The translations under genes were made by a program, and so were the position numbers. From NCBI GenBank assembly GCA_947475795.1, contig CANJOX010000125.1, forward strand, positions 1 through 8,619: 8,619 nt of DNA. The letters are read 5' to 3'. Each line of letters opens with the position of its first letter. Position 1 is the first letter of the stretch. This DNA comes from Gemmatimonadota bacterium. Lineage in GTDB: Bacteria; Gemmatimonadota; Gemmatimonadetes; Gemmatimonadales; Gemmatimonadaceae. Below the pieces are notes generated by a model that was not told where the DNA came from, searched no databases, and saw only the letters and a program-made list of their open reading frames with translations. This document shows positions 1 through 7,700 of this stretch, one piece after another.

Positions 1-1
1 C

Positions 2-1378
2 CGGACGTGGAGCACGTACCACATTGCCGCGCTGTGGATCGGGATGAGTGTGGTCATCACCACGTACACCCTTGCCTCGGGCCTGATGGCGCAGGGGATG
101 ACGTGGTGGCAGGCGATGCTCACGATCCTGCTCGGGAACGTGATCGTGCTGATCCCGATGATCCTGAACGCGCATGCGGGCACCAAGTACGGGGTGAGCT
201 TCCCCGTACTGTGTCGCGCCAGCTTCGGCGTGCGCGGCGCCAACGTGCCGGCGCTGCTGCGCGCAGCGGTGGCGTGCGGCTGGTTCGGCATTCAAACGTG
301 GATCGGCGCGCTGGCGCTCGACACGCTGGTATCGGCGCTCTGGAGCGGCTGGCCCGGGATCGGGGCGCACACCGGCATCGCCTTCGCCGCCTTCTGGCTG
401 GTGCAAGTCGCGATCATCCTGAAGGGGACCGACGGCATCAAGCGGCTCGAGGCCTGGTCCGCGCCGCTGCTGCTGGCCGGCGGCGCGCTGCTACTGCTGT
501 GGGCCGTGCGCGCGGGCGGGGGACTCGGCCCCGTGCTCGCGCAGTCCACGTCACTCACCACGGGCCACGCGCGCTTCTGGAGCATCTTCCCCGCGGCGCT
601 GACCGCGAACGTGGGGTACTGGGCCACGCTCAGCCTCAACATTCCCGACTTCACGCGCTACGCAAAAAGTCAGCGGTCGCAGATGTTGGGGCAGGCGCTG
701 GGCTTGCCCACCACCATGACGGCGTTCGCCTTCATCGGTGTGGCCGTCACGAGTGCCACGATCGGCGTGTTCGGGGAACCCATCTGGGATCCCATCGTGC
801 TGGTCACGCGCCTCGGTGGCAACGGGGTGATCGTCTTCGCCACGCTGATCGTGCTGGCGGCGCAGCTCACCACCAACATGGCGGCGAACGTGGTGTCGCC
901 GTCCAACGATTTCTCGAATCTCGCGCCTCGCCGCATCAGCTACGTGACGGGTGGACTCATCACCGCCGTGATCGGCGTGCTCATGATGCCGTGGCGGCTC
1001 TACGCCGATGCCGCGGCGTACATCTTCACGTGGCTGTTGGGCTACTCCAGCCTGATGGGCGCCCTCGGCGGCATCCTGATCGTCGACTACTGGATCATCC
1101 GCCGGCAGCAGCTGGTGGTGGACGATCTGTTCCGCGCGGACGGGGCGTATCGCTACCGGCACGGCGTGAACCCGCGCGCGCTGATCGCGCTCGTCCTGGG
1201 CGTCCTGCCCGTGGTGCCCGGCTTCCTGCGGGCCGCCATCACCCCGGGCGGCCTCGTGGCCGATCCCGGCATGTTCGATACGCTGTATGCGTATGCGTGG
1301 TTCGTCACGTTCGCGCTCAGCGCGCTGGTGTACGGCGTGCTGATGCGGGGGCAGCGGATCGCGCGGGTGTCAGCCTAG
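2..1378 (+). CDS. NCS1-family nucleobase/hydantoin/allantoin:cation symporter, 5'-truncated by window edge
   Basis: This is an inner-membrane permease of the nucleobase:cation symporter-1 family, a LeuT-fold group that imports compounds such as cytosine, uracil, allantoin or hydantoins with Na+ or H+. About 459 residues are visible, almost all in hydrophobic segments. The frame is open from the first base, and the first residues (RTWSTYHIAALWIGMS) match the family's conserved first-helix region. The true start therefore lies roughly 20-40 codons upstream, outside the window, and the ATG at 44 is internal to TM1. The NCS1 hallmark LNIPDFTRYAKS is at about 632-667. Residues that line the substrate site in Mhp1 have likely counterparts: W (281-283) and Q four residues later (293-295) in TM3, W (620-622) in TM6, and an Asn pair four apart (875-877, 887-889) in TM8. 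The substrate cannot be decided from sequence alone. The gene ends with TAG and converges on the next gene. Confidence 0.93.
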   Translation, partial: RTWSTYHIAALWIGMSVVITTYTLASGLMAQGMTWWQAMLTILLGNVIVLIPMILNAHAGTKYGVSFPVLCRASFGVRGANVPALLRAAVACGWFGIQTWIGALALDTLVSALWSGWPGIGAHTGIAFAAFWLVQVAIILKGTDGIKRLEAWSAPLLLAGGALLLLWAVRAGGGLGPVLAQSTSLTTGHARFWSIFPAALTANVGYWATLSLNIPDFTRYAKSQRSQMLGQALGLPTTMTAFAFIGVAVTSATIGVFGEPIWDPIVLVTRLGGNGVIVFATLIVLAAQLTTNMAANVVSPSNDFSNLAPRRISYVTGGLITAVIGVLMMPWRLYADAAAYIFTWLLGYSSLMGALGGILIVDYWIIRRQQLVVDDLFRADGAYRYRHGVNPRALIALVLGVLPVVPGFLRAAITPGGLVADPGMFDTLYAYAWFVTFALSALVYGVLMRGQRIARVSA

Positions 1379-1380
1379 CC

Positions 1381-1422
1381 CGTCCCCACGTTGCGGGACC
1401 GCGTTGCGGCACCGCGGGGACG
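1381..1422. terminator. Candidate bidirectional terminator hairpin between convergent genes
   Basis: An inverted repeat CGTCCCC (1381-1387) / GGGGACG (1416-1422) forms a perfect 7-bp GC-rich stem. Two further pairs (CG 1389-1390 with CG 1413-1414) follow after one mismatch. It fills most of the 55-bp gap between two stop codons that face each other, which is where a shared terminator would be expected. There is no clear T-tract on either side, so intrinsic termination is uncertain. The long loop contains two small competing hairpins, GCGGGACCGC and GCGGCACCGC. Confidence 0.4.
1389..1414. repeat. Tandem 13-bp direct repeat, two copies
   Basis: CGTTGCGGGACCG (1389-1401) is followed immediately by CGTTGCGGCACCG (1402-1414), identical at 12 of 13 positions. 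Each copy contains a GCGG-NN-CCGC mini-palindrome, completed by the first base after the copy. The pair lies in the loop of the convergent-gap inverted repeat, between the permease and lipoprotein stop codons, so it is non-coding. It may be a simple replication-slippage duplication. Confidence 0.7.
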
Positions 1423-1433
1423 CGGTGTCGGCG

Positions 1434-2570
1434 CTACGGCAGCACCACGAGCTGGCCACCACGGTACTGCTGCACCACCGGCCCGTGCACCGCTTCGCGC
1501 CGCGCGGACATCGACAGCAGGCCAAGCGGTGTGTCGAGATCGCGCGTGGCCGCGATCGCGTCACGCAGCGTGAGCGTAGCGGTCGTGCGCGTAGCGGCGT
1601 CGTAGGCCACGAGCACCGACGCGTATCCCTGCGCGGCGAACTGGTCGGGCGCATGCCCGTAGGCCGCCTGAAAGGCCGTGGTGAACGCCACACTGGTCGG
1701 CAACGTGGACCCCGGGTTCCACGCGGCGCCCACATACGCCCCTTCCGCGGCAATGCCCGCGATGCGCGCCAGATCGAGCGTGTTGAAGCTGTTGCCGCCC
1801 ACGATGGGCTGCTGGAAGCGCGCCGCGCGGATCGCGACCAGCGCCGGCGCCGACTTCTCCACGAGCGGCGTTACCAGAAACGCCTCGAACGACTGTCCCT
1901 GCAGCCGGGCAAGTTCCGTGGCGAGATCCTGTGTGGCCACGTCGATCTCGCGCAGGATCGTCGCGCTCTGCTGCGCGATGCCCACGCGCATGGCGTCGGC
2001 CGAGCTGCGCGAGAACGCGTCGCTCCCGTCGAGGATGAGCACGGCGCGTTTCAGTGCGAGCAGCGGCGCGACGCGCGCGAGCGTGCCGGGCACGACCACG
2101 TTCTCCGCCAACGCAATGCGGAACACGAACGGTCCCACGTCGGTGATGCCCACCGCGGTGGTCGTGGCGCCGAGCACGGGGATGCCGGCGCTCTGCGCCA
2201 GCGCGTGGCCGTCGGGGGCGAGACTCGACAGCGTCGGCCCGATCAGCGCGTCCACCTTGCGCGCCACGAGATCGGCGAACGCCGCCTTGGACGCGGTCGT
2301 GGCGCCGCCGTCGTCGATCACGGTGTACGCCACCTTCACGCCGGAGGCGGCCGCACCGGCGTTGATGCGCCGGGTGGCCAGCTCGATGCCCTCCAGGATG
2401 CTCTTGCCGTACACGCCGGCGGATCCGGTCAGTGACTGCACGACGCCCAGCGTCAGAACGCGCGGGGCCGCGGGGGCCACGGTCTCGGTGGCGCCGCAGG
2501 CCGACAGCAGGACGGTCGCGAGCAGCGCGCGCCACGGGGCGACGCGGGGGAAGCGCAGGGGAAGGGGCAT
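1434..2570 (-). CDS. Substrate-binding lipoprotein, branched-chain amino-acid (LivJ/LivK-like, Peripla_BP_6) family
   Basis: This 378-residue protein has a lipoprotein signal: a basic start (MPLPLRFPR), a hydrophobic stretch, then the lipobox LLSAC with the lipidated cysteine at residue 25. The mature part is a periplasmic-binding-protein type I fold, seen in LGVVQSLTGSAGVYGKS (about 42-58), in VDALIGPTLSSLAPDGHALA, in AGIPVLGATTT followed by VFRIALAEN, and in the C-terminal FAAQGYASVLVAYDAAT. Such proteins bind amino acids, amides or related small molecules and pass them to an ABC importer, or act as receptors. No permease or ATPase gene is adjacent. The ATG at 2570 is chosen because the signal peptide starts there. 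The frame stays open to 3296, but that part is antisense to the methyltransferase gene. No Shine-Dalgarno is seen, and a -10-like hexamer sits 6 nt upstream. The ligand is not known. Confidence 0.92.
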   Translation of the reverse strand: MPLPLRFPRVAPWRALLATVLLSACGATETVAPAAPRVLTLGVVQSLTGSAGVYGKSILEGIELATRRINAGAAASGVKVAYTVIDDGGATTASKAAFADLVARKVDALIGPTLSSLAPDGHALAQSAGIPVLGATTTAVGITDVGPFVFRIALAENVVVPGTLARVAPLLALKRAVLILDGSDAFSRSSADAMRVGIAQQSATILREIDVATQDLATELARLQGQSFEAFLVTPLVEKSAPALVAIRAARFQQPIVGGNSFNTLDLARIAGIAAEGAYVGAAWNPGSTLPTSVAFTTAFQAAYGHAPDQFAAQGYASVLVAYDAATRTTATLTLRDAIAATRDLDTPLGLLSMSARREAVHGPVVQQYRGGQLVVLP

Positions 2571-2576
2571 ACGGCA

Positions 2577-2604
2577 ATCACAAGGATCAGACTGCTGTGG
2601 GCAA
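2577..2604 (-). promoter_or_regulatory. Candidate promoter for the lipoprotein gene at 1434-2570; leaderless layout
   Basis: Read on the minus strand: TTGCCC (2599-2604, 4/6 to TTGACA), a 16-bp spacer, then TGTGAT (2577-2582, 4/6 to TATAAT). Only 6 nt separate the -10-like element from the ATG, so transcription would start at or next to the start codon. The prediction is by eye. Confidence 0.4.
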
Positions 2605-2645
2605 GGGGGGCGGCGCCGTGGCTGGTTGCGGTTCCAGGCGAACGC

Positions 2646-2651
2646 TATGGT
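2646..2651 (+). promoter_or_regulatory. Candidate -10 element for the methyltransferase gene
   Basis: TATGGT (TANNNT type, 4/6 to TATAAT) lies 9 nt before the ATG at 2661, predicting a start site about 3 nt upstream of the start codon. A TTG-containing -35-like element (TTGCGG, 2626-2631) is only 14 bp away, which is short. No Shine-Dalgarno sequence is visible. The 90-bp gap 2571-2660 thus holds two divergent promoters. Confidence 0.35.
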
Positions 2652-2660
2652 ACACGGGCC

Positions 2661-3398
2661 ATGACCACCGACTACGATCCCATTGCCGACCAGTACCGGC
2701 GCGCCAAGCAGCAGCCGTGGCGCGGCTATCTGGAATCCTCCAGCGTGCTCGCGCTGATCGGCGATCCCACGGGCCTCGAGGTGCTGGATCTCGCGTGCGG
2801 CGAAGGCTTCTACGCCCGCCTGCTGCGGCAGCGCGGTGCGGCGCGGGTGCTCGGCGTGGACCTGTCGGCCGGGATGATCGAGTTGGCGCGCGCGCAGGAA
2901 GCCGTGCACGGGCTCGGTATCACGTATCAGGTGGGTGATGCGCGCGAGGTGCCACTCCACGGCGCGTGCGACCTCGTGGTGGCCGCCTATCTGCTCAACT
3001 ACGCTCGTGACCGCGCCGAACTGCAGACGATGTACGACGCCATCGCGCGCTACCTCAAGCCCGGCGGCCGCTTCGTCACGGTGAACACCAACCCGGCGTG
3101 CGACTTCTCCGCCGCGCCGTCGTACCGCCGCTACGGGTTCGAGACCGCGCTGAGCGGCCCCACGCGGGACGGGGCGCCGCTCACGTGGACGTTCCACCTC
3201 CCCGACGGATCGTTCTCCCTGGAGAACTACTGCCTGGGCACCGAGGCGCACGAGGCGGCGATGCAGGCCGCCGGGTTGCGCGACATCCGGTGGCACGCGC
3301 TGCAGGTGTCACCCGAAGGGATCGCCGCGGCGCCACCCGGCGAGTGGGACGTCTTTCTCGCCGCGCCGCCGGTCATCATGCTGGAGTGCCGCCGCTGA
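2661..3398 (+). CDS. Class I SAM-dependent methyltransferase, toxoflavin-synthase (ToxA)-like
   Basis: This is a 245-residue cytoplasmic enzyme that should transfer a methyl group from S-adenosylmethionine to a small molecule. The Rossmann-type motifs appear in order: motif I VLDLACGEGFYA (41-52), the acidic residue ending beta-2 in VLGVDLSAGMIELA (63-76, Asp67), VGDAREVP (91-98), DLVVAAYLLNYA (104-115), and LKPGGRFVTVN (132-142). The opening YDPIADQYRR and the phrase YLLNYARDR resemble ToxA-type and related uncharacterised methyltransferases as I remember them, so the acceptor is unknown and toxoflavin synthesis is not implied; no other toxoflavin genes are present. The length is normal and complete. 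It diverges from one binding-protein gene and converges on the other, so it is transcribed alone. The ATG at 2661 gives the expected N-terminus. No Shine-Dalgarno is visible. Confidence 0.9.
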   Translation: MTTDYDPIADQYRRAKQQPWRGYLESSSVLALIGDPTGLEVLDLACGEGFYARLLRQRGAARVLGVDLSAGMIELARAQEAVHGLGITYQVGDAREVPLHGACDLVVAAYLLNYARDRAELQTMYDAIARYLKPGGRFVTVNTNPACDFSAAPSYRRYGFETALSGPTRDGAPLTWTFHLPDGSFSLENYCLGTEAHEAAMQAAGLRDIRWHALQVSPEGIAAAPPGEWDVFLAAPPVIMLECRR

Positions 3399-3419
3399 CG
3401 GTGGCCATTGGCGTTACCG
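3399..3419. terminator. Weak hairpin spanning the 15-bp convergent gap
   Basis: CGGT (3399-3402) can pair with ACCG (3416-3419), enclosing a GCC-ATT-GGC mini-hairpin, with the TAA of the minus-strand gene (3414-3416) inside the element. It lies between two facing stop codons and could end both transcripts. The stem is short and interrupted and has no T-tract, so this is a low-confidence call. Confidence 0.2.
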
Positions 3420-4718
3420 CCGGGTCAGTACGCCGCTCTGCGTGTTGTACTGCGCCGCGAGATCCCAACGGTACGCCGTCGTAGGTTGCGTGATCGCGAA
3501 AAAGTCGAAGTTGCCGAACTGCCGGTCGCCCGCCGGATTGAGCTTCGTCCACCCTGTGGCGCCGTAGTAGCCGCCCGCCGCCGTCACAAAGGCCGCCTTG
3601 AGGGCAGCGGGGGTGCTCCGACCACCCGTGGCCTGATACGCCTGCGCCGTCAGCCACACGGCATCGTACACGGCCAGCGCGAAGGCATCCGGCTGCGCCT
3701 TGGCGACCGCCGCGATCCGCGTGGCCACGGGCTGCCAGCGCGCGCTCGCCGCGTCGTCCACGCCGGGCACGGGCGTCCAGAAACTCACCTGCTTCGCGAA
3801 CGCCGCCGCCTTGGTGTAGCTGCGCAGCGGTTCGCTCAGGGCGGTCCCGTCCGTGCCGTACCAGCGCACCGCCGACAGCACGGGATCGCCCGACGTGAGG
3901 TTGAAGATGTCCACCACCTCGTCGAACCCGGCGTGCGCGATCGCGATGCCGGCGGTACCGCCACGCTCAGCGATCGCCGCCTGCACCTGCGTCTTGAGCG
4001 CGGCCACCGGCGCCGCGTAGTCGGTGGTCGTCGCAGCGTACTCGACGCCCGGCTTCACCGTGCCGGCCGCGGCGAACAGCGCCCGCGTGGCCACCTGCAG
4101 CCCCACGTTCCCGGCATCCTTACGCCAGAACGGGATCACGGTCTTCACGCCGTCGGCCTTCATGAGCGCCACCAGCGCCACGGCTTCCAGCGTGTCCGAC
4201 GGCGTGAGGCGGAAGATGTTGTCGTTGGCGATCGCCAGCGTACCGGCCGTGCTGGACGGACTGATCACCAGCATCCCGTTCGCATCGACGAACGTCTTGA
4301 GCGCCGCCACCTCGGCGCTGGACTGCGGACCCAGCACCACATCCACCTGCTTCGCCTTCAGCGCGCGCACCGCGGCGAGCGTGAGCGCGGTGTCCAGCTT
4401 GGTGTCGATGATCTCGGCGGCGAAACGCAGTCCGCTGCCGGCGGCCGCGAGCGACTGGTTCACGTCGTCGATGCCCACCTGCATCGCGGCCTTGCTGGTC
4501 ACTCCCAACGTGGCCCAGTTGCCCGACACGGAGAACACGCCGCCGATGGTGATCGTGGTCGTGGCGGCCGGGGCCGCACTGGTGCCATCGCACGCGGCGG
4601 CGACGCCGGCGGTGCACAGCAGGAACAGCGCGGTCACGGCGCGACGGGCGCGCAACGGCGGGAACGGTCGTACGGTGCGGGCGGTGCCGACCGGCGAATG
4701 CGTAGTGGATGTCTGCAT
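3414..4718 (-). CDS. Second substrate-binding lipoprotein, periplasmic-binding-protein type I family
   Basis: This 434-residue exported protein has a long basic n-region (RPFPPLRARR), a hydrophobic core (AVTALFLLCTAGVA) and a probable lipobox VAAAC with Cys43; Ala rather than Leu at -3 makes the lipobox atypical. The mature part has the family's opening ITIGGVFSVSGNWATLG, then VDVVLGPQSSAEVAALKTFVD, GMLVISPSSTAG, and an inter-domain section with VKTVIPFWRKDAGN. This is the layout of branched-chain amino-acid/amide binding proteins. It is clearly different from the protein at 1434-2570, so the two are distant relatives rather than a recent duplication. The ligand is unknown and no ABC permease or ATPase is nearby. 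It lies 43 bp downstream of the protease gene on the same strand, so read-through is possible, but a -10-like TAGTTT 6 nt before the ATG suggests its own promoter. Confidence 0.9.
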   Translation of the reverse strand: MQTSTTHSPVGTARTVRPFPPLRARRAVTALFLLCTAGVAAACDGTSAAPAATTTITIGGVFSVSGNWATLGVTSKAAMQVGIDDVNQSLAAAGSGLRFAAEIIDTKLDTALTLAAVRALKAKQVDVVLGPQSSAEVAALKTFVDANGMLVISPSSTAGTLAIANDNIFRLTPSDTLEAVALVALMKADGVKTVIPFWRKDAGNVGLQVATRALFAAAGTVKPGVEYAATTTDYAAPVAALKTQVQAAIAERGGTAGIAIAHAGFDEVVDIFNLTSGDPVLSAVRWYGTDGTALSEPLRSYTKAAAFAKQVSFWTPVPGVDDAASARWQPVATRIAAVAKAQPDAFALAVYDAVWLTAQAYQATGGRSTPAALKAAFVTAAGGYYGATGWTKLNPAGDRQFGNFDFFAITQPTTAYRWDLAAQYNTQSGVLTRR

Positions 4719-4724
4719 ACCGGC

Positions 4725-4751
4725 AAACTACATCACCGCGCCCTCACCCAA
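4725..4751 (-). promoter_or_regulatory. Candidate promoter for the second lipoprotein gene; leaderless layout
   Basis: Read on the minus strand: TTGGGT (4746-4751), a 15-bp spacer, then TAGTTT (4725-4730, TANNNT type), with 6 nt between the hexamer and the ATG at 4718. Transcription would begin at the start codon. The -35 match is weak and the spacer is short. The whole element lies in the 43-bp gap after the protease stop codon. A CCGCGC/GCGCGG inverted repeat (4736-4741, 4765-4770) overlaps it. Confidence 0.4.
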
Positions 4752-4761
4752 GGAGCCTCGC

Positions 4762-7700
4762 TCAGCGCGGGCCCGCGCCGAGATACCGGTCGAAGTGATC
4801 CACGAGCTTCCGCCAGAGGTAGGCGGCGTAGTACGGACGCTGCGTCCAGGCATGCGTGGCGGCCGGGGCCACGGCGAAGTCGAAGTCCTTGCCCAGCCGC
4901 ATGAACTCCTCGGCCAGCGCCACCGCCGACGAGAACGGCACCACGTCGTCCTGCATGCCGTGAATCAGCAGCAGATGGTCGCGCAGATTGCCCGCGTACT
5001 GCCGTGCGCCGCGCGCAAAGGTGGCGGGGTGCGTCTGCGGACGCCGGACGATGGCCACGTCGTCGCTCCCGAACAGGAATGGATCAGTCGCGGCCGCGCC
5101 GGCGACGCCCGCCTGGAAGAGCCCCGGCTTCTTGAGCAGTGAATACACGGTGAGCGTCCCGCCGTAGCTGCTCCCCCAGATCCCGAAGCGTGCCGGGTCC
5201 ACGAACGGCAGCGTCTTCATGTAGGTCACGGCGCTCTCGAGATCGCCGAGGTCGCCGCCACCCCAATCCATCAGAAACTTCTCACGGAATTCGCGACCGT
5301 ATCCGGTGCTGCCACGCACGTCCACCTGCACCACGATGTACCCCTTCTCGAGCACGAGGAACTGCTGGAGCTGGCCGTTCAACCCACCCCAGCGGTTGCG
5401 CACCGTGTTGGAGTACACGGGGCCGAAGAGCACGGGATAGCGCTTGGTGGAGTCCAGCTGCGGCGGATAGAACACACGGATGTGCAGCGGCAGCGTGTCG
5501 GCGCCGTTGGGGATGCGCAGGTACTGCGGCGCAATCCACGGCACGGTGGCGAACACCGGCGGCGTGGAGGTGGTGACGCGGCGCTCCACGGCGCCCGGAC
5601 GCACGTCCAGGAGATACAGCTCCGTGGGCTGCACATCGCTCGACGACAGCAGCGCGATGGTGCGTCCGTCCGGCGACACGAACGGCGCATGCGTGCCCGG
5701 CATCGTGGTGAGCTGCCGCGACACGCCGCCGCCACTGCTCACGCGGAACACGTGGCGCTCCGACGGACGCGGCGCGGAGCTCACATAGTCGATGCTGCGC
5801 GTCGCGGCGCGCGGGATGCCGGCGCCGGCCACATCGTGCGCGCCGGGCGTGAGCAGCACGGGGGTGCTGTCCCCCGGCGTCACGTGATACAGACGATAGC
5901 GATCGTCGAGATCACCCGTGAGCACGATCGTGCGGCCGTCGGCGCTCCACGCCGAGGCGATGTCGTTGTAGATGCGCGTGTCGCGGTGGTCGCGCCACGC
6001 CACGCGCGGTGTCGGCGCCGCTTGGGTGAGCACATGGATCGTGCGGTCGATAGCGTCGTCGCTTTCGCGGTCGATCAGCAAGGTGCCCGTGGCGGACCAC
6101 GCGAGGTTGACCACGCGCGTGCGGCTCGCGTCGGGCAGCTCCACGGTGGACAGCGTGCGCGCGCCCACGTCGTACAGCGCCACCGTGCGCGTCTCGTTGG
6201 TTTGTCCCGGCGCGCCACGGCGCACCGTGTTGAGTTGCACCGTGTCGCCCAGATAGTACGGCATGCTGAAGCGCGGCACGGCCCGGCGGTCCACGGCGTG
6301 CACCGCGATGGTGCGCGCGTCGGGCGACCACGCATACGACGGCGTCGGGCCGCTCCACGTGGCACCGCCGATCTCCACCTCGCGCCCGTAGTACGTGCCC
6401 AGCGCAATCGTCCCCAGCGGTGGCACGGCCACGTGGGTGGCGCGCATCGGTGTGCCGCCCGCGATCGGCAGCAGCCACAGATCGCCGTCGCGCAGGAACG
6501 AGATCGTGCGGCCGTCGGGGGCGATCGCGAGTTCGCTCACGTCTCCGGCACCTGCGTCGAGCGTGGCAATAGCGCCGGTGGCCACGGTGGCGCGCCGCAG
6601 GGCATCGCGCTGCACGTACACCACCGCGGTGCCGTCAGGGGTCCACACGAATTCGCGCACGCCTGCGCTGTCCGCCGCCGGCAGCAGCCGGCGCGGCGTG
6701 GTGGCGTCGCGCGCCACCAGCCACAGCGAGCGCGTGGGCTGCGCCGCGTCGTTCCAGAGAAACGCGAGCGTCTTCGAATCGGGCGACCAGAGCGGCGACG
6801 TGGGCGCGGTGCCGGTGAGCGACGGTCCACCGGTGATCCGCTCGATGGACAGTGGTGTGCGCACGGCGTCCGTGGCGGCCTCCTGCGTCGCCCCCGTCTT
6901 CGCCTGCTGCAGTGCGCGTTCACGCCGCGCACGGAACTCCGAGCCCGCACTCCACGTGGGCCACACCGCGCCGTCGGCCACCGCGAGCGCCACGCGGAAG
7001 AGGAGTCGCGTGTCGTCCACCAGACCGGCGAGGTCCCACGTGGCTTTCACCTCGTCGCTCGGCTTGTGATAGTCCCGCGCGATGTACTCGCCGCGCACCC
7101 GGGCTTCGTAGCCCGCGGGCTGGTTGATGTAGTCGGTGCCGGGAAAGAGAAACGACAACGCCGGCACGCCTTGGCGCGCAAACTCAAAATGGTCGGCGCG
7201 GTAGAAGTAGCCCTTCTCGGATTCGGGATCGGGCTTGACGATGCGGCCGTCCTTCGCCGCCTCCTGCGCCAGCAGTGTTTCGAGCGACGTCTGTCCCACG
7301 CCGAGGCTCACGATCGACGACGTGCGGCCGAACGTGTTCATGGCGTCCATGTTGATGTCGGCCAGCGTGCGCTCCAGCGGATACAGCGGATGCTGCCCAT
7401 ACCAGCGCGAGCCCAGCAGCCCCTGTTCCTCGGCCGTGACCGCGAGAAACAGCATCGTGCGCTTCGGTTTCACGGCGAGTGATGCGAACGCGCGCGCCTG
7501 CGCGAGCAGCCACGCCACACCGCTCGCATCGTCGAGGGCGCCGTTGTAGATCGAGTCGCCGTTGATGGCGCGCCCGATCCCGTAGCCGTCCCAGTGCGCG
7601 GAGAGCACCACGTACTCGGTGCGGAGCGCGGCGTCACTGCCGTCGAGGCGCGCGATCACGTTGCGCGACTGTACACGGCGCACCGCGTTGCGCACGGTGA

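Noticed and set aside
1282..1299. Short GTATGC-type tandem repeat in the permease gene
   Set aside because: It is coding sequence (Leu-Tyr-Ala-Tyr-Ala) in a membrane segment and is explained by codon use.
7..1605. 532-codon plus-strand open frame overlapping the permease gene
   Set aside because: The translation is Arg/His/Ala-rich with no motifs, and the frame runs past the permease stop. The overlapping frame reads as a clear membrane permease. It is a high-GC shadow.
2611..2618. 8-bp palindrome CGGCGCCG in the divergent promoter region, considered as an operator
   Set aside because: Short GC palindromes are common by chance at this base composition, and no second half-site or adjacent regulator gene supports it.
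2571..3296. Upstream 242-codon extension of the first lipoprotein reading frame
   Set aside because: The extension is antisense to a well-supported methyltransferase and would bury a clean lipoprotein signal peptide inside the protein. The ATG at 2570 is the sensible start.
4736..4770. CCGCGC/GCGCGG inverted repeat around the protease stop codon, considered as its terminator
   Set aside because: It has only 6 bp, a 23-nt loop and no T-tract. One arm lies inside the protease coding end and the element overlaps the next gene's likely promoter.
3408..5142. Long plus-strand open frames (3408-4904, 4024-5142) antisense to the second lipoprotein and the protease C-terminus
   Set aside because: Their low-complexity translations carry no recognisable domains, while the minus-strand frames show full family motifs.
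5482..7482. 666-codon plus-strand open frame antisense to the protease gene
   Set aside because: It is a very His/Arg/Gly-rich mirror of the coding strand with no motifs. A long open shadow is expected opposite a GC-rich gene.
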